Below are positions 18,278-25,951 of a stretch of DNA of 64,000 nt, one piece after another. The first letter of the stretch is position 1, and each line of letters starts with the position of its first letter. Source of the stretch: Deltaproteobacteria bacterium (GTDB lineage: Bacteria > Myxococcota_A > UBA796 > UBA2385); NCBI GenBank assembly GCA_016792625.1, contig JAEUKK010000152.1, positions 1 through 64,000 of the forward strand, in the 5' to 3' direction. Made by a program: the position numbers and the translations under genes. The notes beneath the pieces were generated by a model. The model saw nothing but the letters and a program-made list of their open reading frames with translations. It was not told the origin of the DNA and did not search any database.

Positions 18278-20137
18278 ATGCGCCGTGCCCTCTTGCTGCT
18301 CCCCCTGCTCTCCCTCGCCTGCCGCAGCGACGGCAAAGGTGCGGTCGAAGAGGCCCTCGACGGGTTCAACGCCTCGGCCGACCTCGACGGCGACGGCTTC
18401 CTCGCCGACGAAGACTGCAATGACCAAGACGGCGAGATCAACGGCGGGGCCGACGAGGTCTGCGACGGCGTTGACAACGACTGCGACGGGCAGATCGACG
18501 AGGGCGTGACCGAGGCTTGGTTCGCCGACGCCGACGGCGACGGCTTTGGCGACGACGCCGCGCCGGGCGAGGGCTGCGCGCCCCCGACCGCGGCCGCCAC
18601 GGTGGGCGGCGACTGCGACGACGCCGACCCTGAGGTCTTCCCCGCGGCGCCCGAGCGCTGCGACGGGGTCGATCAAGACTGCGACGGCGTCATCGACGAA
18701 GACCTGACCGCGGTCTGGTACGCCGACGCCGACGGCGACGGTTTTGGCGACCCGCTCAGCACCACCGACGACTGCGACCCCGAGGCCGGCTGGGTGCCCG
18801 AGGCCGGCGACTGCGACGACGCCGACGCCTCGACCGCGCCCGGCGCCGAAGAGCTGTGCGACGAGCGCGACAACGACTGCGACGGCGAGGTCGACGAGGG
18901 CGTGTCGACCACCTGGTACGCCGACCGCGACGGCGACAGCTGGGGCACGCTGGCCGAGACGGTCGAGGCCTGCGCTCCGCCCGCCGGCTACGCCGACCGC
19001 ACCGGCGACTGCGCCGACGACGACGCGGCGGTCAGCCCATCAGCCGCCGAGGTCTGCGACGGCCAAGACAACGACTGCGACGGCGACATCGACGAAGACG
19101 GCCTGCTGAGCTGGTACGCCGACGGCGATGGTGACGGCTATGGCGCGGGCGCGTCCACCCTCGCCTGTGAGGCGCCCCTGGGCGCGGTCTCCACCGACGG
19201 CGACTGCGATGACGTGGTCTTCGCCATCAACCCCGGCGCGTCTGAGGTCTGCGACGGCGACGACAACGACTGCGACGGCGCGGTCGACGACGCTGACCCC
19301 AGCCTCGATCTCCGCACGGCCACCGCCTGGTCCATCGACGGCGACGGCGACGGCTATGGCGCAGGGGCCGCCACCCGCGCCTGCGACGCCCCCCTCGGCG
19401 GGGTCGCGCGCGACGGTGACTGCGACGACAGCGCCGCTGACGTCAACCCCGGGGCCGACGAGGTCTGCAACAGCATCGACGACGACTGCGACGGGCTGGC
19501 CGACGACGCCGATCCCAGCCTCGATCTGGGCACCGCCACCACCTGGGTGACCGACGCCGACGGCGATGGCTGGGGGGCCAGCGGCGGCGCCGCCACCAGC
19601 TCCTGCAGCGCGCCCTCGGGCACCGCGAGCCGGCGCGGCGACTGTGACGACGGCGACCGGCTGGTCAACCCGAGCGCGGCTGAGACCTGCGATGGCTACG
19701 ACGACGACTGCGACGGCGCCGCCGACGAGGGCGGGGCCTGCGGCTGCGCGGTGGTGGCCGACCCGGCCGATCCGCTGCACGTCTACCAGCTCTGCAGCGA
19801 CCCCCTCTCGTGGACGGCGGCCCGCGACGCCTGCCGGGCCAGCGGCTACGAGCTGGTCACGATCAACGACGCCGCCGAGAACACCTTTGTCGACGGTCAA
19901 GCCGACGCGCGCAGCACCAGCCGTTGGTGGACGGGCTTCAACGACATCTCGACCGAGGGCAGCTGGGTCTGGGTGAGCGGCCAAGCCAGCAGCTACGCCC
20001 CCTGGGGCAGCGGCGAGCCGAACAACTCGGGCGGCGGCGAGGACTGCGGGCAGATCAACCGCTTCCACCCAGCCCTGACCTGGAACGACGAGCCCTGCAG
20101 CACGCCCTACCCCTACATTTGCGAGGCGGGCGACTGA
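18278..20137 (+). CDS. Lipoprotein with MopE-type metal-binding repeats and C-type lectin domain
   Basis: 619 residues; GGAG precedes the ATG at 18278. Signal peptide with lipobox LLSLACRS. Residues about 40-485 carry seven copies of a block built on Cys-Asp-Gly-x-Asp-Asn-Asp-Cys-Asp-Gly-x-x-Asp-Glu (CDGVDNDCDGQIDEG is one), each followed by a WYADxDGDG-like strand: the 'putative metal-binding motif' repeat known from MopE of Methylococcus and many myxobacterial surface proteins. Calcium binding is likely from the Asp-rich loops. Residues 488-618 are a C-type lectin fold (VYQLCSDPLSWTAARDAC, WWTGFNDI, GSGEPNNSGGGEDC, TWNDEPC), keeping the EPN and WND calcium/sugar sites. A cell-surface glycan-binding role is inferred. 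Confidence 0.9.
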   Translation: MRRALLLLPLLSLACRSDGKGAVEEALDGFNASADLDGDGFLADEDCNDQDGEINGGADEVCDGVDNDCDGQIDEGVTEAWFADADGDGFGDDAAPGEGCAPPTAAATVGGDCDDADPEVFPAAPERCDGVDQDCDGVIDEDLTAVWYADADGDGFGDPLSTTDDCDPEAGWVPEAGDCDDADASTAPGAEELCDERDNDCDGEVDEGVSTTWYADRDGDSWGTLAETVEACAPPAGYADRTGDCADDDAAVSPSAAEVCDGQDNDCDGDIDEDGLLSWYADGDGDGYGAGASTLACEAPLGAVSTDGDCDDVVFAINPGASEVCDGDDNDCDGAVDDADPSLDLRTATAWSIDGDGDGYGAGAATRACDAPLGGVARDGDCDDSAADVNPGADEVCNSIDDDCDGLADDADPSLDLGTATTWVTDADGDGWGASGGAATSSCSAPSGTASRRGDCDDGDRLVNPSAAETCDGYDDDCDGAADEGGACGCAVVADPADPLHVYQLCSDPLSWTAARDACRASGYELVTINDAAENTFVDGQADARSTSRWWTGFNDISTEGSWVWVSGQASSYAPWGSGEPNNSGGGEDCGQINRFHPALTWNDEPCSTPYPYICEAGD

Positions 20138-20139
20138 GC

Positions 20140-20174
20140 GAGCGCGCGGGGCGCAGCCAGCCCTGCGCGCGCTC
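20140..20174. terminator. Hairpin between convergent genes (terminator-like)
   Basis: GAGCGCGC (20140-20147) and GCGCGCTC (20167-20174) are perfect complements, with a GGG/CCC inner stem. There is no T-tract, so it is at best a weak bidirectional terminator between the two convergent lipoprotein genes. A second inverted repeat, CATCCC/GGGATG (20191-20212), follows it. Confidence 0.4.
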
Positions 20175-20236
20175 CTCGGTCTGGGTATAACATCCCGTGT
20201 TTCAATGGGATGCATCGATAGACCCTCCGCCCGGGC

Positions 20237-20992
20237 TCAGCGGCAGCGCGCCTCGAGCGCGTCGAGCCGGGCCTCCAGCGCAGCGTTTTGGGCGCGCAGC
20301 GCCTCGAGCTGGGCCTGCTGCTCCTGCACCGCGGCCAGGGTCAGGCTGGTGTAGCCATAGAGGTCGACCCGCTCCCCGCCGGGGCGCACTGCGGGGTGGT
20401 GATCGCCGGCGGGCGCAATGTCCTCGATGATGAAGCCGAGGTGGGCCGGGCTGGCCGGGTCTTGGTCGGTGTAGCGCCAGGTCGACAGCGGGACGGCCAG
20501 GGCCGCCGCGGCCGCTTGCGCCCGACCCGCCGCGTCCAAGCGGTGGATCTGGTGCTTGAAGCGGGCGGCGCTGCGGGGGCAGCCACCGTCTTGATCTTTC
20601 GGGTCTTCGGCGGCGCACACATAGAAGGTGTTGCAGTCGGTCTGCATGTCGCACTGGGCGCCGGCCTCGGCGCAGGGCGCGCCCTCGGCCTCGGTCGTGC
20701 AGACCGCCACGCCCTCGGTCGGGCCGCGGTAGCCGCTGCAGGCCGGGTCGCCGCAGGTGCTGTACCAGAACAGCCGCGGCCCACCGTCAGAGCCCTCCGC
20801 GCCGTCAACGCCGTCGCTGGCGCCATCTCCACCGTCGCTGGCGCCGTCAGCGGCGCCCTCCGCCCCGTCACTGGCCCCGTCTTCACCGTCGCTGGCGCCG
20901 TCTTCGGCGGGCGGGTCGGTTTTGTCCTCGCAGGCGGGCAGGGCGAGCGCGGCGAAGCAGGCCAGGCGCAAGAGCGGTCGGGGAGCGGGCAT
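20237..20992 (-). CDS. Lipoprotein with S74-like (endosialidase-chaperone type) C-terminal domain
   Basis: 251 residues; GGAGG before the ATG at 20992. Lipobox LALPACED, then about 50 residues of Asp-Gly-Ala-Ser repeats, then a Cys-rich block (residues 75-140). The C-terminal 110 residues read RFKHQIHRLD, PLSTWRYTDQD, HLGFIIEDIAP, YGYTSLTLAAVQEQQ and a terminal coiled coil, the arrangement of the peptidase S74 intramolecular chaperone domain of phage tail spikes and some bacterial surface proteins. The usual Ser-Asp-x-x-Leu-Lys cleavage entry is not clearly kept, so self-cleavage is uncertain. Trimerisation through the coiled coil is inferred. Confidence 0.7.
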   Translation of the reverse strand: MPAPRPLLRLACFAALALPACEDKTDPPAEDGASDGEDGASDGAEGAADGASDGGDGASDGVDGAEGSDGGPRLFWYSTCGDPACSGYRGPTEGVAVCTTEAEGAPCAEAGAQCDMQTDCNTFYVCAAEDPKDQDGGCPRSAARFKHQIHRLDAAGRAQAAAAALAVPLSTWRYTDQDPASPAHLGFIIEDIAPAGDHHPAVRPGGERVDLYGYTSLTLAAVQEQQAQLEALRAQNAALEARLDALEARCR

Positions 20993-21105
20993 CGGGCCTC
21001 CGGTCGGGCTTGGGGCCCGGTCGGGCCATCATGCCCCCGTGGCCTCGGCTGCGCCAAGGTCGAGGCCGCGGGGCGCGTGCGGCAGATCAGCCCAGCGCGC
21101 CCCGC

Positions 21106-21969
21106 TCAGCCCTTCAGCCGCTTGCCCGCCAGAGCCCCGGCCAGTGTCGCCTCGACCCGGGCCGCGCGGGTCGTGTCCTTCTTCGCGTCGGCGACCCAGG
21201 CGGCGTACTCGCGCTGGGCCGAGGGCGAGAGGCGGCCAAAAGCGGCCTCTGCCAAGGGTGCTGTGGCGAGGGCGGCGGTCAGGTCGGGGTGCAGCTCGAC
21301 CGGCCGGGGCTCCAGATCGAGGTGCAGCTCGACCTCGACGCGGTCGCCGGGGCCCTTGCCCAGGGCCGCCACCACGTCGCTGCGGCAGAGCAGCATGGCT
21401 TGGTCGCCCCCCATCATCGCCAGCGCCCCGCGGTACTCCACCGCGTCGTCCCAGCGCGCGCGCACCGGCACGAGGTTGCCCTTGCCGAAGGTGCTCTTGA
21501 GGTCCCAGGGGAAGTCGACGAAGCAGGCCGCGCCGGCCGCCTGGGCCTTGTGCAGCACCGCCGAGAAGCGCAGCGGGCCCGGGTCGCGCAGGGCCTCGGG
21601 CGCCTTCTTGGCCGGGCGGGGCGGCGCCGCCTCGACCTCTGCGACGCGCCAGGCGGTGATCTCGGCGCAGAGCGCCAAGGGCAGCGGGGCCTCATGCGGC
21701 AGCTGGATGGCCCCCTTCGAGGTGCGCAGCCCGGCCAGGGCGGGGGCGAAGTGCTCGATGGCGGCGGGGCCGGGGTAGAGCCCAATGTGCTGCGCAAAAG
21801 CAGCGAAGTGCACGAGGTTTTCGCCTTGGTGCAGCGTCGGCATGCCATAGGACATGCGCTCGATCGCCGCCGGCGCAGCGGCGCGCAGGGCGGCGCGCAG
21901 GGCCTCGAGGCGCGGGCGCAGCGCGGGGGTGGCGGCGGCGATGTAGGCGTCAACTTCTGGGCTCTGCAT
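21106..21969 (-). CDS. DUF1801 + DUF1905 + YdeI/OmdA-type fusion protein
   Basis: 287 residues; GAGGTG precedes the ATG at 21969. Three parts can be read. Residues 1-110 are DUF1801 (YdhG-like): RMSYGMPTLH, HFAAFAQHIGLYPG, SKGAIQLP. Residues about 135-215 are DUF1905-like: RFSAVLHKAQAAGAACFVDF, FGKGNLVPVRARWDDAVEYRG. The end is the 'bacteriocin-protection, YdeI/OmpD-associated' block: LSPSAQREYAAWVADAKKDTTRAARVE. These small domains usually occur singly or in pairs. The biochemical role is not established; the name comes from weak links to bacteriocin resistance. Confidence 0.85.
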   Translation of the reverse strand: MQSPEVDAYIAAATPALRPRLEALRAALRAAAPAAIERMSYGMPTLHQGENLVHFAAFAQHIGLYPGPAAIEHFAPALAGLRTSKGAIQLPHEAPLPLALCAEITAWRVAEVEAAPPRPAKKAPEALRDPGPLRFSAVLHKAQAAGAACFVDFPWDLKSTFGKGNLVPVRARWDDAVEYRGALAMMGGDQAMLLCRSDVVAALGKGPGDRVEVELHLDLEPRPVELHPDLTAALATAPLAEAAFGRLSPSAQREYAAWVADAKKDTTRAARVEATLAGALAGKRLKG

Positions 21970-22008
21970 GGGCACCTCGGGCGAGGTCGAGGGGTGGTCG
22001 AGGCCTGC

Positions 22009-22767
22009 TCAGTTGAACGAGGGGCGGCGCCAGCCGAGGGCGGCGAGCAGCTCGTGCACCGAGCGTGTGGTGCCGACGTCGAGCGCGCGCACGATCTGGG
22101 CGTGGCCGATGCTGACCTCGTCGAGCGTGCGCAGCCCGGAGAGCCCGGCGAGGTTGTGCCGGTCGAGGTCATGGCCGGCGTTGAGCCCCAGGCCCACCGC
22201 CGCGGCGCGGGCCGCGATGTCGTAAATCTTGGCTGTTTCAGTTGTTTGATCGGGGCCGCCCCAGGCCCAGGCATAGGGGCCCGTGTACAGCTCGATGCGG
22301 TCGACGCCGAGGTCGCGGGCGGCGCGCAGGGCCTCGGTCGAGGCGTCGCAGTCCATGAACACGCTGACTCTCACGCCATTGTCGCGCAGCCGCCGCGCCG
22401 GGCCAGCGAGCAGGGCCGCGTCGGCGGGCAGGTCCCAGCCGTGGTCGCTGGTGAGCTCGCCGGGGCGCACCGGCACCAGGGTGCACTGGGCCGGCCGCAG
22501 GGCGTACACCATGTCGAGGATGACCTCTGCGGGCTCACACTCGACGTTCAGCTCGATGTGTGGGTGGTGAGCGGCGAGGTGGGCGGCCAGCGGCGCGAGA
22601 TCGTCGAGCCGCACGTGGCGCTGGTCGAGCCGGGGGTGCACCGTCACCCCGTGGGCCCCCGCGGCGATCACCGTGTCGGCGGCGACGAGCAGGTCGGGCG
22701 TGTTGTGGCCGCGGCTGTTGCGCAGCAGGGCGTACTTGTTGATGTTGACGGAGAGCTTGGCGGGCAT
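22009..22767 (-). CDS. pdxJ: Pyridoxine 5'-phosphate synthase (PdxJ), divergent form
   Basis: 252 residues from the ATG at 22767. It should condense 1-deoxyxylulose 5-phosphate with 3-amino-2-oxopropyl phosphate in the DXP-dependent vitamin B6 pathway. The order of motifs is that of PdxJ: SVNINKYALLRNSRG, GVTVHPRLDQRHVR (His44, Arg46), LNVECEP (Glu76), LVPV, VFMDCD, LYTG and LNAGHDLDRHN (His199). The usual N-terminal Asp-His pair (VNIDHIA in E. coli) is replaced by Asn10-Lys11, while the phosphate-binding and catalytic Glu/His regions are kept. It is therefore a divergent member, probably still a PNP synthase; no pdxA is in the window. Confidence 0.85.
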   Translation of the reverse strand: MPAKLSVNINKYALLRNSRGHNTPDLLVAADTVIAAGAHGVTVHPRLDQRHVRLDDLAPLAAHLAAHHPHIELNVECEPAEVILDMVYALRPAQCTLVPVRPGELTSDHGWDLPADAALLAGPARRLRDNGVRVSVFMDCDASTEALRAARDLGVDRIELYTGPYAWAWGGPDQTTETAKIYDIAARAAAVGLGLNAGHDLDRHNLAGLSGLRTLDEVSIGHAQIVRALDVGTTRSVHELLAALGWRRPSFN

Positions 22768-22798
22768 CGGGCACCTCGCCGGGCCTTTATCGCCCGGG

Positions 22799-22951
22799 GT
22801 GGGCGCCTGCGGCCCCCGTCCGCGCGCGCCCGCGGGGCCGGCGGGGGCGCCGCCGCCGGGCGGGCCGGCGTCGGGCTCCCCCGCCGCGCGGGCTTGGTCG
22901 GCCCGGGGCCGACCGCCGCTGCGCGGCGCGCTCCCGTCGGCCGGGCGCGGC
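22799..22951 (+). repeat. GC-rich hairpin element, copy B
   Basis: Fills the gap between pdxJ and the gene ending at 22952. It aligns with copy A from GGGCGCCTGCGG through GGGCGCGGCT. It contains the perfect eight-pair hairpin GGTCGGCC-CGG-GGCCGACC (22896-22914) and GCCG-CTGCG-CGGC. No coding signal was seen. Confidence 0.75.
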
Positions 22952-23308
22952 TCAGCGGTGCCAGAGCTCTGCCCGCAGGGGGATGTCGCGCGCGCCCTCG
23001 ATGGCCTCAATGTAGGCGCGGGCCGCGGGGGCGGGCAGGCGGGGCAGCTCTGCGGCCAGCTGCAGCAGCAGCACGCCGAGCTCGCGGGTGGGGCTGCCCG
23101 CGGGGATGTCGGTGAGGCCGTCGAGCACGCTGAGCAGCAGGTCGACCCGGCAGAGGCGCCCGCTCGGGTCCTCGACGGGTGGGTAGCCCTCGAGGGCGCA
23201 GGGGGTGGCGGCGGGTGGACCTTCGAGCACCGCCTGCAGCGCGGCGTGGCGCTCCATGATCAGCTGCCGGCGCAACGTGTGCAGGATTGTCCAGTCGACC
23301 TCACCCAT
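22952..23308 (-). CDS. Hypothetical protein
   Basis: 118 residues; GGAGG just before the ATG at 23308. Mostly helical, beginning MGEVDWTILHTLRRQLIMER and ending IEGARDIPLRAELWHR, with no membrane segment, signal or recognised motif. The central part LCRVDLLLSVLDGLTDIP is the best candidate conserved core. An inverted repeat sits 70 bases upstream. Function unknown. Confidence 0.6.
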   Translation of the reverse strand: MGEVDWTILHTLRRQLIMERHAALQAVLEGPPAATPCALEGYPPVEDPSGRLCRVDLLLSVLDGLTDIPAGSPTRELGVLLLQLAAELPRLPAPAARAYIEAIEGARDIPLRAELWHR

Positions 23309-23378
23309 CCAACCTCCGGGGCGGGCTTGGCTCCGCACGTGAGCGGCTACTCTGCGGGCGGCGTGGGTGACTGATTCT

Positions 23379-23397
23379 GTCAGTGCACGATACTGAC
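23379..23397. promoter_or_regulatory. Inverted repeat, possible operator
   Basis: GTCAGT and ACTGAC separated by seven bases form a perfect dyad in a locally less GC-rich stretch, 71 bases upstream of the start at 23308. The position suits a repressor site for that gene; the binding protein is not known. Confidence 0.4.
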
Positions 23398-23446
23398 GCC
23401 TGGAACGCACCAATCGAGCTGCGCGCCGCCGGCGCCCGGTCGGCGC

Positions 23447-24238
23447 TCAGGCGTGGGCCAGCGGCGCAGCGCCCTCTTCTGTCCACCGGCCGGCGCTGCG
23501 CCGCAGCAGCATCGGGGGCAGCGGGTGCAGGGCGCCCTCGGCGAGGGCCGCAGCCTCGGCTTGGCCGCGGGCGACCAGCTCCGGCTCATCCCCGAGGATG
23601 ACCATCAGCACGTTGTCTGCGGCGGCGATGGCCCGCAGCGCGCCGCCGCCCCCCGCGGCGCTCGACACGCCCCGCTCACCCCACAGGTGGTCGAGCAGCA
23701 GCAGCGCCGCGTCGTTGTCGCCGTCTAGGCGCAGCTGCAGCAGGCCCGGCGCTACGCGGCGCAGCTCGACGCGGCTGGCCCGCGCGGTGAGGTTGGCCAT
23801 CGCCGCGGCGTGCACGCGGGCGTCGGTCAGGCCGAGCTGGTCGGCGTCGCTGCGCCGCAGCATCCGCCGGTGCAGGGGCTGGTCGAGCGCGTAGCAGACC
23901 CACAAGCTCTGCGTGAACGGCGTCGCTGGGGGCGTGATCGCGCCGACCCAGCGGGCGGCCACCAGGGCCTCGGGGCGCAGCAGGGGCAGCAGCTGGGCGG
24001 GGTCGGGCCGCGCGGCGACGGCGAGGCGCTCCTCGACCCGGGCGCGCAGGCCGGCGAGCAGCATGGGGCCCGCCGCGGGGTCGAGCTGCAGCTGGCGCAG
24101 CGGGCCGTCGAGCGAGAGCTGCAGCTCCAGATCACCGTGCTCTACGCTGATCAGGGTCGGGCCGACCCGCTCCGCCAAGCACAGGGGCAAGCCCCGCAAG
24201 GCGTCGAGCGCCGCGCGGACGAAGGCCTCCGCGTCCAT
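23447..24238 (-). CDS. DUF1444 / YtpQ-like protein
   Basis: 263 residues; GGAGGG eight bases before the ATG at 24238. The block order matches DUF1444: an N-terminal region with RPEALVAARWVGAI, then QSLWVCYALDQPLHRRMLRR, VHAAAMANLTARASRVELRR, LRLDGDNDAALLLLDHLW, AIAAADNVLMVILGDEPELV and HPLPPMLLRRSAGRWTE. The family is cytoplasmic and uncharacterised. It lies about 38 bases downstream of the multihaem gene on the same strand and may share its transcript. Confidence 0.7.
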   Translation of the reverse strand: MDAEAFVRAALDALRGLPLCLAERVGPTLISVEHGDLELQLSLDGPLRQLQLDPAAGPMLLAGLRARVEERLAVAARPDPAQLLPLLRPEALVAARWVGAITPPATPFTQSLWVCYALDQPLHRRMLRRSDADQLGLTDARVHAAAMANLTARASRVELRRVAPGLLQLRLDGDNDAALLLLDHLWGERGVSSAAGGGGALRAIAAADNVLMVILGDEPELVARGQAEAAALAEGALHPLPPMLLRRSAGRWTEEGAAPLAHA

Positions 24239-24276
24239 GGGGGTGCTCCCTCCGCCTGCATCGTCGCCTGGGCCGC

Positions 24277-25902
24277 TCATGGAAGGGTGCCGGGCGGGGG
24301 CGTGGCCGGCGCGCCGCCCTGGCAGCTCGCCTTGGGCAGGTAGGTCGCGTAGTCAAAATCGGGGCTGTTCGCGGCGTCATGGCAGCCCACGCAGCGGGCG
24401 GCGCTGATCGCGGGCGGATCGATCAGCGCGTCGGGGTGGCCCCGCATTGGGCCGTGGCAGGCCTCGCACTGCACGGCCTTGAGCCGGTTCAGCTCGGGGC
24501 CGTCGAGCGCGCCGAGGCCGCCCTGCGCGCCAAAGCCGGTGGTGTGGCAGCGCGCGCACTCCGGGTCGGCGGTCGCTGCGGGGCCCGCGCCGCGGTCGGC
24601 CGAGACCAAGCTGAGCCAGGCGTGGGCGTGCGGGGTCAGCGCCCAGCGCGCCACTTCGGCGCTGTGGCAGCGGGCGCAGGCGCCGCCCCCCGCGTAGCCG
24701 GGCGCGGCGGGGGTGGGCGGCGCGGCGGCGGCCACGGCGGCGGCCTTGACGGTGGCGGCCCGGTGGGCGGCGAGGGCGGCGGCGATCTCCGCGCCGCCGG
24801 GGGCGGCCTCGGCGACCGGGTCCAGGTCGCTGGCCAAGGGCAGGCGCTCGACCATCACGAGGTTTCGCCCGGGGCCCTCGGCCAAGAAGGGCGCCTCAAG
24901 GGCCGCCGCGGGCGCGACCCCGCGCTGCTGGGCCACCGCGCGGGCGGTCGCGCGGGCCCGCCAGGCCTCGGGGGCGGGCAGCTCGACCAGGGGCTGGTCA
25001 CCCGGCGCGCCGAGCTCGAGCCGCAGCACCTGCAGGTAGCGACCGCGGTCGGGCACCTCGACCACCAGCGCGCCGGGCGCCCCGTCGGCCCGCCGGGGGC
25101 TGTGGGGCGCGTCGAGCGCGCGGCCCGCCGTGCTCAGCACCAAGGCGAGCCCGGGGCTGCGGGCGAGGCGCTCGGCCTCACCTTCGTCGAGATCGCCGAT
25201 GGCCAAGACCAAGTCGAGGTCGTCGGGCAGCGCGTCGAGGCCGCGGCGCAGGGCCTCGTCGGGCGAGAGGGCCGCCCAGCCCGGCGGCGCCCCACCCGCG
25301 GTGTCTGCCGGGCTGCTCACGCCGATCACGCCGATCTGCAGGTCACCCTCGCGCAAGACCACCGCCGGCGGCAGGGGCGGCCCCCCGTCGAGGCGCTGCC
25401 AGCCCGCTCCGACCACCGCCGGGCGGGCCGCGGTCAGGACCTCGTCGAGCTGGCCGCTCTCGCCGAGCGCCCACAGATCGGTCGGGCCGATCGACCACAG
25501 ATCCAGGCCCACCGCCGCCGACAGCCGGCGCACCAGGCGGGCGCGCTCGGCCCGGTCGACGGCGTCGGTGGTGAGGTTGCCCTTCACCAGCAGCTCTCCG
25601 GCGTCGAGCTGCAGCAGGGGGCCCTCGACCTCGAGCTGGCGCAGGGCGGCAGCCCGGCGGGCGAAGCCGCCAAAAGGCAGGGTGGGGCAGCCGCAGGGCT
25701 CGATCTCGCCGCGGACCTCGCCGACCACGGCCAAGGTCAGCGCCCGCGCCGGGCGGACGGGCCCCCGCGGCGCGGCGGCCTCGGCCAGCGGCGGCAGGGC
25801 CGGCAGGGGGGACGGCGCTGGCGGCGGCGGGTCGCCGCAGGCCCCGAGGCCGAGGGCCAAGGCGAGGGTAGAGCGCGCCAAAGTTGACCTGCTGTGCGTC
25901 AT
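24277..25902 (-). CDS. Lipoprotein: metallophosphoesterase/UshA-like domain fused to tetrahaem cytochrome
   Basis: 541 residues. Signal peptide with lipobox ALGLGACGD. Residues about 50-290 resemble the calcineurin-like N-domain of 5'-nucleotidase (UshA) relatives that carry a CGC motif: TLAVVGEVRGEIEPCGCP, GGFARRAAALRQ, LLQLDAGELL, IGVIGVSSPADT. The C-terminal 140 residues hold four CxxCH haem sites (CARCH, CARCH, CEACH, CVGCH) with the HAHAWLSL and CEACHGPMRGHP context of cytochrome c554-like proteins. Several metallophosphoesterase metal ligands are not obvious, so this part may be non-catalytic. A periplasmic or surface electron-transfer role is inferred. The start codon is the least certain point. 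Confidence 0.75.
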   Translation of the reverse strand: MTHSRSTLARSTLALALGLGACGDPPPPAPSPLPALPPLAEAAAPRGPVRPARALTLAVVGEVRGEIEPCGCPTLPFGGFARRAAALRQLEVEGPLLQLDAGELLVKGNLTTDAVDRAERARLVRRLSAAVGLDLWSIGPTDLWALGESGQLDEVLTAARPAVVGAGWQRLDGGPPLPPAVVLREGDLQIGVIGVSSPADTAGGAPPGWAALSPDEALRRGLDALPDDLDLVLAIGDLDEGEAERLARSPGLALVLSTAGRALDAPHSPRRADGAPGALVVEVPDRGRYLQVLRLELGAPGDQPLVELPAPEAWRARATARAVAQQRGVAPAAALEAPFLAEGPGRNLVMVERLPLASDLDPVAEAAPGGAEIAAALAAHRAATVKAAAVAAAAPPTPAAPGYAGGGACARCHSAEVARWALTPHAHAWLSLVSADRGAGPAATADPECARCHTTGFGAQGGLGALDGPELNRLKAVQCEACHGPMRGHPDALIDPPAISAARCVGCHDAANSPDFDYATYLPKASCQGGAPATPPPGTLP

Positions 25903-25951
25903 CCTCGGGGTGAGGCGCCCCCGCTGTGCGCCGAGCGCCGCGGCGCCCGCC

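Noticed and set aside
24379..25887. A 502-codon plus-strand frame opposite the multihaem gene.
   Set aside because: The four CxxCH sites, lipobox and good codon use are all on the minus strand; the plus-strand product is Gly/Gln/Arg-rich noise.
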